Source of the DNA: Pseudomonas sp. CAN1
Lineage (GTDB): Bacteria; Pseudomonadota; Gammaproteobacteria; Pseudomonadales; Pseudomonadaceae
Assembly (NCBI RefSeq): GCF_030462585.1
Contig: NZ_JASMRU010000013.1
Location: 1-36,794, forward strand
Length of the DNA: 36,794 bases
Reading direction: 5' to 3'
Shown: in pieces, positions 8,013 to 19,044 of the stretch
How positions within the stretch are numbered: the first letter of the stretch is position 1
Layout: each line of letters begins with the position of its first letter
Translations under genes and position numbers: made by a program
The notes under the pieces: generated by a model
What the model was told of the DNA's origin: nothing
What the model saw: the letters and a program-made list of their open reading frames with translations, nothing else
Database searches by the model: none

Positions 8013-8848
8013 CAGGGCTTGAACGCACCGATGAAGATCGCCGGATCGACGCGGGCGTCGTTCAGGCTGACGTTCCAGTGCATGTGCGGCCCGGTGGCAC
8101 GGCCGGTGGCGCCGACACGGCCAACCACGCCGCCGCGCGAGACTTCATCGCCGACCTTCACGTCGATCTTCGACATGTGGCAGAACATGCTGATGAAGCC
8201 CTGGCCGTGATCGACGAACACGGTGTTGCCGTTGAAGAAGTAGTTGCCGATGAGGATGACCTTGCCGGCGGCCGGCGACTTGATCGGGGTACCGGCGGGT
8301 ACGGCGAAGTCCAGCCCGGAGTGCGGATTGCGCTCCTCGCCGTTGAAGAAGCGGCGCAGGCCGAAGGGGCTGGAGAGCGGGCCGTTGACCGGCTTGTCCA
8401 GCACCAGGTTGCTCGGTGTGCCGGCGCTGAAGCTGCGGTAGGCGGCGGTCTGCTCGGCCAGTTCGCGGTTGATGCGCTTGAGGTCCTCGGGCAGCGGATT
8501 CACCTGGCGGGTGTTCTTCAGGGTGATGTGCTGCTCCTTGTAGTGCTTGCTGCCCACGTTGAAGCCAAGGTTGCGGCTGGCGCCGGCCTGCTTCACGACG
8601 ATCTGCTGGCTGCCGGCCTTGGCGGTCAGCGGGATGCCGACGACGGCGATCCAGTCGCGGCCTTTCTCGCGCACCACCAGCACCGGTTTGCCCTGGTAGG
8701 TGGCGGTGGGCACGGCGGCGTCCTGGCCCAGTTGCACGACGGCAACGCCGCCGGGCACCGGCTTGTTCAGCGTGCGGCTGATGAAGCCTTCGGCGTGGGC
8801 GGTCAGGGTGAACAGGGCGGTGACGAGCAGGCAGGAAATTCGAAGCAT
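8012..8848 (-). CDS. M23 family murein endopeptidase
   Basis: This 278-aa exported protein starts with a signal peptide (RISCLLVTALFTLTAHA, cleavage about residue 19). An N-terminal beta-rich domain (about 25-110) of the kind that occludes the active site in M23 enzymes and a short linker follow. The LytM/M23 domain is at about 155-265. The zinc and catalytic residues are all present: His176 and Asp180 (HSGLD), His224, and His255/His257 (PHMHW). It should cleave peptidoglycan peptide cross-links in the periplasm. I chose ATG 8848 because the signal peptide begins there and GGA lies upstream. A longer frame to 8938 would bury it. It is followed by the overlapping DUF2809 gene. Confidence 0.93.
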   Translation of the reverse strand: MLRISCLLVTALFTLTAHAEGFISRTLNKPVPGGVAVVQLGQDAAVPTATYQGKPVLVVREKGRDWIAVVGIPLTAKAGSQQIVVKQAGASRNLGFNVGSKHYKEQHITLKNTRQVNPLPEDLKRINRELAEQTAAYRSFSAGTPSNLVLDKPVNGPLSSPFGLRRFFNGEERNPHSGLDFAVPAGTPIKSPAAGKVILIGNYFFNGNTVFVDHGQGFISMFCHMSKIDVKVGDEVSRGGVVGRVGATGRATGPHMHWNVSLNDARVDPAIFIGAFKP

Positions 8849-8956
8849 GGCGCTATCCGTGGACGTGTCGGCGGATGAAGCGGGCAGTCTACACGGGCCT
8901 TTCGGTCGGGCGGGGCGATTTCGTCGAAAGCAGAACACCTTGGCGGGTTGCTCTTC

Positions 8957-9023
8957 GTAGGAGCGAGCTCGCTCGCGAACCAGGCTTCGCAGCGGGGCTG
9001 TTCGCGAGCAAGCTCGCTCCTAC
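8957..9023. repeat. REPIN, GAGCGAGC subfamily
   Basis: Two REP arms in inverted orientation, GTAGGAGCGAGCTCGCTCGC... at 8957-8979 and its near reverse complement at 9001-9023, flank a 21-bp spacer. This is a short mobile hairpin of the kind spread by RAYT transposases in Pseudomonas. Confidence 0.85.
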
Positions 9024-9060
9024 AAAAGGGGGGCGCTCTCGCTGCGAGCTATCAGACGTC

Positions 9061-9142
9061 GTAGGAGCGGACTCCGTCCGCGATCGACTTCCGGCGGCTC
9101 CGAGCTGGCCGGTTGGACATCGCGGACGGAGTCCGCTCCTAC
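9061..9142. repeat. REPIN, GAGCGGAC subfamily
   Basis: Inverted arms beginning GTAGGAGCGGACTCCGTCCG at 9061-9084, with the perfect complement at 9119-9142, flank a 34-bp spacer. The arms share the GTAGGAGCG head with the other REPs but differ in the core stem. Confidence 0.85.
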
Positions 9143-9154
9143 AAGAGCAAACAG

Positions 9155-9910
9155 CTACCGGCGCAGGCCTTCGAGCTGCTGGCGCCACAGTTGTTCCAGC
9201 GCTAGCACCTGCGCCGGACCATAGATGGCGTGGGGCTTGCCCAGGTGCGCGGCCCACAGCTGGTCACCGTAGTCGTAGTGCCACCACTCGCTGGAGAGGT
9301 TGCTGAAACCCGCCGCCAGCATGGCGTTGAACAGCATCCGCCGATTGTCGCGCACGCGCCGCTGGGCCTCGTCGGGCTGGGCGATCTGTTCGTAGTGGCG
9401 GGTGTAGGATCGCGGCGTCGCCTCGTCGAACAGGCTGCCCATGTCCAGCCAGCGGCCTTCGCTGTCGCACAGGGTCAGGTCGATTGCGCCGCCGGTGAGG
9501 TGCGGGCTGGGGGATTCGGCGCGGGTGCTGGGTGGCGCGACGAATTCACGGGTGCGCCGGGTCAGCTCGCGCGGATCGGCGTCCGGCTCGTGCTGTCGGA
9601 GGATGTCGTAGAGCGTGTCGTACAGGTGCTGCTGCACCGCGAAGGGCCGCCAGGCATCGAGGATCACCAGGCGGATGCCATCGGGCAGCAGGCTCGCGGC
9701 GTGCAGGAGGCGCTCGAAGACTTCGGTGCGCGCATAGCACTCCGGCTGCGCGTTCGGCACGCCCAGGCGGTGATACGCCGGCCACACCGCGAAGGCGGTG
9801 GCGATGCCCAGCGCCTGCAGCGGCTGGTCGCATTCGACGATGGGTACGCGGAAGGCTTCGGCCCAGTCGGGATCGGGTTGCGGGAGGATCGGCGCGAGCA
9901 GGTCGGTCAT
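9155..9910 (-). CDS. D-alanyl-D-alanine dipeptidase (M15D, VanX/DdpX type)
   Basis: The 251-aa product carries the full VanX-type zinc site: His137 and Asp144 in SPHLTGGAIDL, and Glu208 with His211 in SEWWHYDYG. The substrate-orienting Arg88 lies in DAWRPF. The enzyme hydrolyses free D-Ala-D-Ala. In Gram-negatives such enzymes act in peptidoglycan recycling or D-Ala use, not vancomycin resistance. I see no signal peptide, so a cytoplasmic location is likely. I chose ATG 9910 (MTDLLAPILP). A TTG at 9916 directly abutting the xseA stop is an alternative. It lies immediately downstream of xseA with no gap, so the two genes are very likely cotranscribed. Confidence 0.9.
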   Translation of the reverse strand: MTDLLAPILPQPDPDWAEAFRVPIVECDQPLQALGIATAFAVWPAYHRLGVPNAQPECYARTEVFERLLHAASLLPDGIRLVILDAWRPFAVQQHLYDTLYDILRQHEPDADPRELTRRTREFVAPPSTRAESPSPHLTGGAIDLTLCDSEGRWLDMGSLFDEATPRSYTRHYEQIAQPDEAQRRVRDNRRMLFNAMLAAGFSNLSSEWWHYDYGDQLWAAHLGKPHAIYGPAQVLALEQLWRQQLEGLRR

Positions 9911-9916
9911 CGGCAA

Positions 9917-11296
9917 TCAGTCCAGCAGGGAAAGGGTGACAGGCGCCTGGTGGTTGTCCTCCACCCGCACTTCCAGCTCGCCGTCGCCCAGCCTGGCCTT
10001 GAGGCGCTGGCCGTTCTTGGTTTGCGCGGCGCTGCGGATGGCCTGGCCCTTGTCGTCCAGCAGGATGCTGTAGCCACGGCCGAGGGTCGCCAGCGGGCTG
10101 ACGATGTGCAGCGTCTGCATCAGGCTGCCTAAGCGCTGGCGCTGCTCGCGGAGGATCGCCTGAGTAGCACGTGGCAGCCGCGCGCTGAGGTTTTCCAGGC
10201 GCTGGCGCAGCAGGGCCAGGTTGCGGCCAGGGTGTTGTGCGGCGAGGCGGGTGTCCAGCCGGGCGACGCGTTCCTGGCGAATCTGCAGCTGGCGCTCGAA
10301 GGCGCGGCGCAGGCGCATGTCCAGGTCGTCCAGGCGCTGGGATTGCTGGCGCAGGCGTTCGCCGGGGTGACGCAGGCGTCGGGCGGTGCCTTCCAGGCGC
10401 AGGCGTTCGCGGGTCAGGCGATCCTGGATGCGCAGGATCAGCCGGCGGCGCAGGCTGTCCAGGCGCTGCTGCAGGTCGCCGCTGTGGGGCGCCAGCAGTT
10501 CGGCGGCGGCCGAGGGCGTGGGCGCGCGCACGTCGGCGACGAAATCGCTGATGGACACATCGGTCTCATGGCCTACTGCGCTGACGATGGGCGTCACGCA
10601 GGCGGCGATGGCACGGGCCACCGGTTCCTCGTTGAAGCACCAGAGGTCTTCCAGCGAGCCGCCGCCACGGGCCAGGATCAGCGCGTCGAAGCCCTGGGCG
10701 TCGGCCAGCTTCAGCGCGCGGACGATCTGCCCGATGGCCTCGCGGCCCTGCACGGCGGTGGGGATCAGGGTCAGCTCGATCTGCGGTGCGCGGCGGCGGA
10801 ACACGCTGATGATGTCGCGGATCACCGCGCCGGTGGGCGAGCTGACGATGCCGATGCGCCGGGGATGGGCAGGCAGTACCTGCTTGCGCTCGGCGGCGAA
10901 CAGACCCTCGGCGGCGAGCTTTTCCTTCAGGGCCTCGAAGGCCAGGCGCAGGGCACCGTCACCGGCCGGCTCGACGGTATCGGCGATCAGCTGGTAGTCG
11001 CCACGCCCCTCGAACAGCGAAACCTTGCCGCGCACCCGCACGGCGAGGCCGTCGCGCAGGGCCTGGCGCACGCGCAGGGCGTTCTGCCGGAACAGCGCGC
11101 AGCGCACCTGGGCGTTGCTGTCCTTGAGGGTGAAATACATGTGGCCGGACGCCGGGCGGGCGAGGTTGGAGATTTCGCCCTCGACCCAGACCTGCGGGAA
11201 CACGTCCTCCAGCAGGTGGCGGGCGCGCTGGTTGAGCTGGCTGACGGTCAGAACCTCGCGGTCGAGGCCCAGCCGTTGGAAGGGATCTTTCTGCAT
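9917..11296 (-). CDS. xseA: exodeoxyribonuclease VII large subunit
   Basis: XseA, with XseB (not in this window), degrades single-stranded DNA from both ends. The 459-aa product has the N-terminal OB-fold (about 15-110, with VWVEGEISNLARPASGHMYF). The catalytic domain holds IGIVSSPTGAVIRDI (about residues 148-162), ARGGGSLEDLWCFNEE and SAVGHETDVSISDFVADVRA. A long Arg/Leu/Gln-rich coiled-coil segment (about 265-400) and a C-terminal beta hairpin domain follow. Length matches the family. It is divergent from guaB, with 148 bp between the two starts, and runs directly into the dipeptidase gene. Confidence 0.96.
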   Translation of the reverse strand: MQKDPFQRLGLDREVLTVSQLNQRARHLLEDVFPQVWVEGEISNLARPASGHMYFTLKDSNAQVRCALFRQNALRVRQALRDGLAVRVRGKVSLFEGRGDYQLIADTVEPAGDGALRLAFEALKEKLAAEGLFAAERKQVLPAHPRRIGIVSSPTGAVIRDIISVFRRRAPQIELTLIPTAVQGREAIGQIVRALKLADAQGFDALILARGGGSLEDLWCFNEEPVARAIAACVTPIVSAVGHETDVSISDFVADVRAPTPSAAAELLAPHSGDLQQRLDSLRRRLILRIQDRLTRERLRLEGTARRLRHPGERLRQQSQRLDDLDMRLRRAFERQLQIRQERVARLDTRLAAQHPGRNLALLRQRLENLSARLPRATQAILREQRQRLGSLMQTLHIVSPLATLGRGYSILLDDKGQAIRSAAQTKNGQRLKARLGDGELEVRVEDNHQAPVTLSLLD

Positions 11297-11377
11297 GGCG
11301 AAGGATGATAAGCGCGCCTGCGGACCGGGGCCAGCGCACGAGGTTCATAAAGGCTGCATTCAGATCGTCCGGTTGCG

Positions 11378-12914
<1,537 letters not shown>

Positions 12915-12936
12915 GGGTTCTCCGGTAAATGAGTCG

Positions 12937-12971
12937 GACACGGGGCTGGTTGATACAGCCCCGTGTCGTTT
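12937..12971 (+). terminator. intercistronic hairpin between guaB and guaA
   Basis: A perfect 12-bp stem GACACGGGGCTG/CAGCCCCGTGTC (12937-12948 with 12956-12967, loop GTTGATA) is followed by GTTTAAG. It resembles a leaky terminator or an mRNA-processing barrier that would lower or separate guaA expression from guaB. Confidence 0.6.
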
Positions 12972-12996
12972 AAGAATTTCGCTACGAGAGATGGCC

Positions 12997-14574
12997 ATGT
13001 CCCAAGACATTCACGCTCACCGGATCCTGATCCTCGACTTCGGCTCCCAGTACACCCAGCTGATCGCCCGCCGCGTCCGCGAGATCGGCGTGTACTGCGA
13101 AATCCATCCGTTCGACATGAGCGACGAAGACGTTCGCGCCTTCGCCCCGCGTGGCATCATCCTGGCCGGCGGCCCGGAGTCGGTGCACGAAGCCAACAGC
13201 CCGCGCGCGCCGCAGGCCGTGTTCGACCTGAAAGTGCCGCTGTTCGGCATCTGCTACGGCATGCAGACCATGGCCGAGCAGATGGGTGGCAAGGTTCTGG
13301 GCTCTGACCTGCGCGAGTTCGGCTACGCCCGCGTCGACGTGGTCGCCAAGGCCCGCCTGCTGGACGGCATCGAAGACTACGTGGGTGCTGACGGCGTATT
13401 CGGCCTCGACGTGTGGATGAGCCACGGCGACAAGGTCACCGAGATCCCGGCCGGCTTCCACATCCTCGCCAGCACCCCGAGCTGCCCGATCGCCGCCATG
13501 GCTGACGACACCCGCGGCTACTACGGCGTGCAGTTCCACCCGGAAGTGACCCACACCAAGCAGGGCGGTCGCATCCTTTCCCGCTTCGTGCTGGACATCT
13601 GCGGCTGCGAAGCCCTGTGGACCCCGTCCAACATCGTCAACGACGCCATCGCCACCGTGCGCGCCCAGGTGGGCAACTCCAAGGTGCTGCTGGGCCTGTC
13701 CGGCGGCGTCGACTCCTCGGTGGTCGCAGCCCTGCTGCACAAGGCCATCGGCGACCAGCTGACCTGCGTCTTCGTCGACAACGGCCTGCTGCGCCTGCAC
13801 GAGGGTGACCAGGTGATGGCCATGTTCGCCGAGAACATGGGCGTCAAGGTGATCCGCGCCAACGCCGAGGAGAAGTTCCTGGGCCGCCTGGCCGGTGTCA
13901 GCGACCCGGAGCAGAAGCGCAAGATCATCGGCGGCAGCTTCATCGAGGTCTTCGATGAGGAAGCCACCAAGCTGCAGGACGTGAAGTTCCTCGCCCAGGG
14001 CACCATCTACCCCGACGTGATCGAGTCGGCTGGCGCCAAGACCGGCAAGGCCCACGTGATCAAGTCGCACCACAACGTCGGCGGCCTGCCCGAAGACATG
14101 CAGTTCGAACTGGTCGAGCCGCTGCGCGAGCTGTTCAAGGACGAAGTCCGCAAGATCGGCCTGGAGCTGGGCCTGCCCTACGACATGGTCTACCGCCACC
14201 CGTTCCCGGGCCCGGGCCTGGGCGTGCGCATCCTCGGCGAAGTGAAGAAGGAATACGCCGACCTGCTGCGTCGCGCGGACCACATCTTCATCGAAGAGCT
14301 GCGCAACTTCGACTGGTACCACAAGACCAGCCAGGCCTTCGTGGTATTCCAGCCGGTGAAATCCGTCGGTGTGGTCGGTGATGGCCGTCGCTACGCCTGG
14401 GTCGTTGCCCTGCGCGCCGTGGAAACCATCGACTTCATGACCGCTCGTTGGGCGCACCTGCCCTACGAGCTGCTGGAGAAGGTCTCGAACCGCATCATCA
14501 ACGAGATCGAAGGCATCTCCCGCGTCACCTACGACGTGTCGAGCAAGCCGCCGGCCACCATCGAGTGGGAATGA
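12997..14574 (+). CDS. guaA: GMP synthase (glutamine-hydrolysing)
   Basis: GuaA converts XMP to GMP using glutamine and ATP. The 525-aa product has an N-terminal class-I glutamine amidotransferase domain. Its nucleophile Cys86 lies in LFGICYGMQ and the His/Glu pair in [11 protein letters not shown] (about residue 181). An ATP-pyrophosphatase P-loop ([11 protein letters not shown]) begins about residue 230, and the C-terminal dimerisation domain ends in the conserved PPATIEWE. I chose the ATG at 12997 ([10 protein letters not shown]) over 12991 because family members start there and GAGAG lies 7 nt upstream. Genes guaB and guaA form the usual guaBA pair. Confidence 0.98.
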   Translation: MSQDIHAHRILILDFGSQYTQLIARRVREIGVYCEIHPFDMSDEDVRAFAPRGIILAGGPESVHEANSPRAPQAVFDLKVPLFGICYGMQTMAEQMGGKVLGSDLREFGYARVDVVAKARLLDGIEDYVGADGVFGLDVWMSHGDKVTEIPAGFHILASTPSCPIAAMADDTRGYYGVQFHPEVTHTKQGGRILSRFVLDICGCEALWTPSNIVNDAIATVRAQVGNSKVLLGLSGGVDSSVVAALLHKAIGDQLTCVFVDNGLLRLHEGDQVMAMFAENMGVKVIRANAEEKFLGRLAGVSDPEQKRKIIGGSFIEVFDEEATKLQDVKFLAQGTIYPDVIESAGAKTGKAHVIKSHHNVGGLPEDMQFELVEPLRELFKDEVRKIGLELGLPYDMVYRHPFPGPGLGVRILGEVKKEYADLLRRADHIFIEELRNFDWYHKTSQAFVVFQPVKSVGVVGDGRRYAWVVALRAVETIDFMTARWAHLPYELLEKVSNRIINEIEGISRVTYDVSSKPPATIEWE

Positions 14575-14604
14575 TCGGAGACGTTTAACGTTTCCTTAAC
14601 GGAG

Positions 14605-14630
14605 AAGGCGGCAAGCTCGCCGCTTTCTTC
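14605..14630 (+). terminator. probable guaA terminator
   Basis: AAGGCGGC-AAGCTC-GCCGCTTTCTTC: a stem of about 7-8 bp with one mismatch, followed by a short pyrimidine/U tract, 30 bp after the guaA stop. Confidence 0.6.
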
Positions 14631-14636
14631 CGCAGG

Positions 14637-14775
14637 CAAGGGCGGGAATACCCGTCCTTGACCTGGCGCATGAGAGGCGTTTGCCTCTTCATGCAGAGTT
14701 GCTTCCTGCTTGCGTTTCAACCAGCAGGACCGTGCAGCCGGCCGCAAGAGCCTGGCGCCAGGCGCGAAATGCGCC
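14637..14775 (+). ncRNA. candidate structured RNA: consecutive hairpins between guaA and cumA
   Basis: After the guaA terminator the 5' region of cumA holds four or five further stem-loops in 140 nt. They are 14637-14660 (10 bp, one G-U, loop AATA), 14668-14694 (11 bp with one bulged U, loop GTTT), 14704-14729 (7 bp, 12-nt loop), 14751-14762 (the palindrome CCTGGCGCCAGG) and 14761-14775 (GGCGC/GCGCC, loop GAAAT). The last two share bases and so may be alternatives. The remaining 55 nt to cumA hold AGGAG at 14817-14821. It may be a long regulated 5' leader of cumA or an independent small RNA. I recognise no known riboswitch class. Confidence 0.35.
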
Positions 14776-14830
14776 TACCTCCGTGAAAGCCGATGGGGTC
14801 GCAAGTCCCTTGTTCTAGGAGTCTGGACCC

Positions 14831-16234
14831 ATGTCGTTTACCCGTAGACAAGTACTCGGCGGTATCGCCGGCCTGGCCGTGCTCGGCCTGGGCGCCGGTG
14901 GCGCGCGCATCTGGCTGGCGCGTCCGGAAGTCGCCGCCGAGCACGATTACGAACTGATCGCCGCCCCGCTCGACCTGGAACTGGTGCCCGGCCACAAGAC
15001 CCCGGGCCTGGGCTATGGCGGCCAGGCTCCCGGCGTGGAGATCCGCGCGCGCCAGGGCGACTGGCTGCGTGTGCGTTTCACCAACAAGCTGGACGAGCCG
15101 ACCACCATCCACTGGCACGGCATCCGCCTGCCCATCGAGATGGACGGCGTGCCCTACATCTCGCAGCCGCCGGTGCAGCCGGGCGAAAGCTTCATCTACC
15201 AGTTCAAGACGCCGGACGCCGGCAGCTACTGGTACCACCCGCACTTGATGAGCAGCGAGCAGCTGGGTCGTGGCCTGGTCGGGCCGCTGATCATCGACGA
15301 GCGCGAGCCGAGCGAGTTCACCAGCGAGAAGATCCTCAACCTGAAGACCTGGCACGTGGACGAGGAGGGCAATTTCACGCCCTTCAGCATTCCCCGCGAA
15401 GCGGCGCGCGAGGGCACGCGTGGGCGTCTGTCGACGGTCAACGGCGTGCCTACGCCCGTGATCGAGTTGCCGGCTGGCGAGATCGTCCGGGTACGCATCC
15501 TCAACCTCGACAGTACCGTGACCTACCGGCTCAACCTGCCCGGCGCTGATGCGAAGATTTATGCGCTGGATGGCCATCCGGTGACGCCGCGCGATTTCGG
15601 CAAGGGCCCCAAGGACCAGTACTGGATCGGCCCGGGTATGCGTCTGGAGTTGGGCGTGCGTGGACCGGAGGAAGGCGCGGAGCTGTCGTTGCGCAATGGC
15701 CCGGTGCGCGTGGCGACCATTCGTGGCGTTGCCAACCCGAAGGCGCCCACAGCGAAATGGCCGGCGCCGCTGCCGCACAACCCGGTGCCCGAGCCGGATC
15801 TGAAGAACGCCGAGACCATCAACTTCAAGTTCGAGTGGGTCGGCGCCAGTTCCGACTATTCCAAGGAGCAGGCGCAGCCCTCGTTGTGGCAGATCAACGG
15901 CGTGGCCTGGCAGGGCGGCGAGGAGCACAAGCACAACGCTCCGCCGCTGGCCAAGCTCAAGGAAGGCAACAGCTATATCTTCGTGCTGCGCAACATGACC
16001 CAGTACCAGCACCCGATCCACCTGCACGGCATGGCCTTCAAGGTGCTGGACTCCGACCGTCGGGAGATCATCCCGTATTTCACCGACACCTACCTGCTGG
16101 GCAAGAATGAGACGGCACGCGTGGCGCTGGTGGCGGATAACCCTGGCCTGTGGATGTTCCACTGCCACGTGATCGATCACATGGAGACCGGGCTGATGGG
16201 AACCATCGCGGTGGGCGAGGCATGGTGCGGCTGA
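14831..16234 (+). CDS. cumA: Tat-exported multicopper oxidase CumA
   Basis: This 467-aa laccase-like oxidase carries a twin-arginine signal (FTRRQVLGG at residues 3-11, then a hydrophobic stretch). Copper is therefore probably loaded in the cytoplasm or on export of a folded protein. All four copper motifs are present: HWHG (94-97), WYHPH (134-138), HPIHLHGMAF (about 392-401), and HCHVIDHMETGLM with type-1 Cys445. The residue at the type-1 axial position is Leu455, not Met, a feature of high-potential laccase-like enzymes. The family member from P. putida was named for its link to Mn(II) oxidation, and its operon partner cumB is the tadA homologue, as here. The natural substrate here is not known. 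The start is supported by TAGGAG 10 nt upstream. Confidence 0.88.
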   Translation: MSFTRRQVLGGIAGLAVLGLGAGGARIWLARPEVAAEHDYELIAAPLDLELVPGHKTPGLGYGGQAPGVEIRARQGDWLRVRFTNKLDEPTTIHWHGIRLPIEMDGVPYISQPPVQPGESFIYQFKTPDAGSYWYHPHLMSSEQLGRGLVGPLIIDEREPSEFTSEKILNLKTWHVDEEGNFTPFSIPREAAREGTRGRLSTVNGVPTPVIELPAGEIVRVRILNLDSTVTYRLNLPGADAKIYALDGHPVTPRDFGKGPKDQYWIGPGMRLELGVRGPEEGAELSLRNGPVRVATIRGVANPKAPTAKWPAPLPHNPVPEPDLKNAETINFKFEWVGASSDYSKEQAQPSLWQINGVAWQGGEEHKHNAPPLAKLKEGNSYIFVLRNMTQYQHPIHLHGMAFKVLDSDRREIIPYFTDTYLLGKNETARVALVADNPGLWMFHCHVIDHMETGLMGTIAVGEAWCG

Positions 16235-16740
16235 CCAACAGCAAGGGCCATCCGACGGTGAAGGGGCTGATGCCGGTCATCGACCGCAGCCAGGACATCC
16301 CCTTCATGCGCGAGGCCATGGCACTGGCCGAACAGGGCGCGGCCCTGGGTGAAGTGCCGGTGGGCGCGGTGCTGGTGCTGGACGGGAAGATCGTCGGCCG
16401 CGGCTTCAACCGGCCGATCACTTCCCATGATCCCAGTGCCCATGCCGAGATGGTCGCGATCCGCGAGGCCTCTGCGGCTACGCAGAATTATCGGCTGCCT
16501 GGCAGTACGCTCTATGTGACCCTCGAACCCTGCAGCATGTGCGCTGGCCTGCTGGTGCATTCGCGCATTCAGCGGGTGGTGTTTGGTGCTGCCGAGCCGA
16601 AGTCCGGGGTGGTGGTCAGTCGGGGTAACTTCTTCGAGCAGGACTTTCTCAATCACCGGGTGCTGGTGGAGGGTGGGGTGCTGGGGGAGGAGTGCAGTGC
16701 GATGTTGTCGGCGTTCTTCAAGGCGCGGCGCAAGGGCTGA
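16222..16740 (+). CDS. tadA: tRNA-specific adenosine deaminase (TadA, formerly CumB)
   Basis: TadA deaminates the wobble adenosine of tRNA-Arg(ACG) to inosine and is normally essential. The zinc site and catalytic Glu are in HAEM and the two zinc cysteines in PCSMCAGLLVHSRI. The RVVFGAAEPKSG pattern is typical of TadA. The ATG at 16222 overlaps the cumA stop by 13 bp and gives 172 aa. An internal ATG at 16270 (MPVIDRSQD) has a better Shine-Dalgarno-like AAGG and matches the usual family start more closely (156 aa), so it may be the true start. Overlap with cumA implies cotranscription, although the two functions are unrelated. Confidence 0.93.
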   Translation: MVRLTNSKGHPTVKGLMPVIDRSQDIPFMREAMALAEQGAALGEVPVGAVLVLDGKIVGRGFNRPITSHDPSAHAEMVAIREASAATQNYRLPGSTLYVTLEPCSMCAGLLVHSRIQRVVFGAAEPKSGVVVSRGNFFEQDFLNHRVLVEGGVLGEECSAMLSAFFKARRKG

Positions 16741-16866
16741 GCAATTCTTCCCTGGTGGTGCGGCGCGTTGTACTACGGGCGGCTTGATCGGCGGCTTCGG
16801 CTTGGGTGTTTTTGCGCCGCTCTGGGCGTATGCGTGAGCTTCGTGTTTCGCCCCCTCGGGCGAGTC

Positions 16867-17148
16867 CCTTTTGGCAAGCGCCCCAAAAGGAACCAAAAGG
16901 TCTTGCCCCTCCATCCGGTTTTTCGCCTAGGCGAAAAATACCCTCGTTGAATCGAAATTTCAGGGGCACGCCGCGAAGGGCCATCCCTGGCCCATCGCGG
17001 CTCTCGCGACATCCATGTCGCTCAACCCCTGAAATTCCAATTCAACGAGGCCTCCTGAAAGGGGCCATTCGGCGTGCGCGGATATTTCCCTGGAAGTCCT
17101 CAAGAGCCAAAGCCAATGCTAAAGCCAGGGGCGGGCGGAGCATTGGCT
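16867..17148. repeat. palindromic structured element, probably a dispersed intergenic repeat
   Basis: Nested inverted repeats run through this segment. CCTTTTGG/CCAAAAGG pairs 16867-16874 with 16883-16890, with a direct copy of CCAAAAGG at 16893-16900. A perfect 20-bp palindrome TTTTTCGCCTAGGCGAAAAA lies at 16919-16938. Two 25-nt arms (16942-16966 and 17026-17050) match as inverted repeats at 23 of 25 positions. They enclose two hairpins: a 14-bp stem with one mismatch at about 16970-17001, and GCGACA/TGTCGC. AGCCAATGCT/AGCATTGGCT (17111-17120 with 17139-17148) closes the segment. Together the core would fold into a three-way junction. The wording of the sequence resembles intergenic repeats I recall from other pseudomonads, but I cannot verify copy number here. 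Confidence 0.6.
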
Positions 17149-17152
17149 CTTC

Positions 17153-17222
17153 GTAGGAGCGAGCTTGCTCGCGAACCGCACGGCACCGCTGCCTACCCGT
17201 AGGAGCGGACCTTGTCCGCGAA
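17153..17222. repeat. two REP arms of different subfamilies in the same orientation
   Basis: GTAGGAGCGAGCTTGCTCGC... at 17153-17175 and GTAGGAGCGGACCTTGTCCG... at 17199-17222 lie in tandem, not inverted. The first is followed by the same CCGCACGGCACCG spacer start as the REPIN at 36572, which suggests that it is a REPIN that lost its second arm. Confidence 0.75.
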
Positions 17223-17340
17223 ATCCATCACCAACAAACCCACGTCACAGTGAGGCGCGTGCTTTGCGCGGACGCGGCTGCGCCGGCGGTGGGGATTCGT
17301 ATGGAGGGGGGCTACACGGGAGGTGCTCTGAAGGACTGCC

Positions 17341-18936
<1,596 letters not shown>

Positions 18937-19033
18937 CTAGGACGCTCGAAGGCCTTCGAAGATGAAAGGTATTTTCCGCGGGAGCAGTGGTAAGGAAGGC
19001 GCTTGAAAGCTGCCGCCGGGCAACGCTTTACGG

Positions 19034-19039
19034 TAGAAT
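19034..19039 (+). promoter_or_regulatory. candidate -10 box of purL
   Basis: TAGAAT (5 of 6 to consensus) lies 67 bp upstream of the purL ATG and just before the leader hairpins. No convincing -35 is present at the right spacing. Confidence 0.45.
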
Positions 19040-19044
19040 GCACG

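Larger units (their letters stand above)
8849..9154. other. gene-free stretch carrying two REPINs
   Basis: About 306 bp between the dipeptidase (upstream on the minus strand) and the M23 gene. It contains the M23 5' region (8849-8950) and two REPINs of different subfamilies at 8957-9023 and 9061-9142. No further gene is visible. Confidence 0.7.
16741..17340. other. 600-bp gene-free stretch with palindromic element and REP sequences
   Basis: Between tadA and the 3' end of mltF I find no credible gene; the overlapping small frames on both strands follow the palindromes. The stretch contains a hairpin-rich segment (16742-17150, listed separately) and two REP arms (17153-17222). The final 118 bp (17223-17340) is featureless, and I see no clear mltF terminator there. 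Confidence 0.7.

Noticed and set aside
8957-9142. Possible CRISPR array from regularly repeated GTAGGAGCG units
   Set aside because: There are only four arms, in inverted pairs, with unequal spacers and two subfamilies. This is REPIN structure and no cas gene is near.
9155-9910. Vancomycin-resistance VanX
   Set aside because: The zinc site matches VanX, but no vanH, vanA or vanRS genes are nearby and the host is Gram-negative, so a DdpX-type housekeeping role is more likely.
16773-17156. Small frames on both strands in the 600-bp gap after tadA
   Set aside because: They overlap one another and follow the palindromic element. Composition is Arg/Pro/Ser-rich, and none has a ribosome-binding site.
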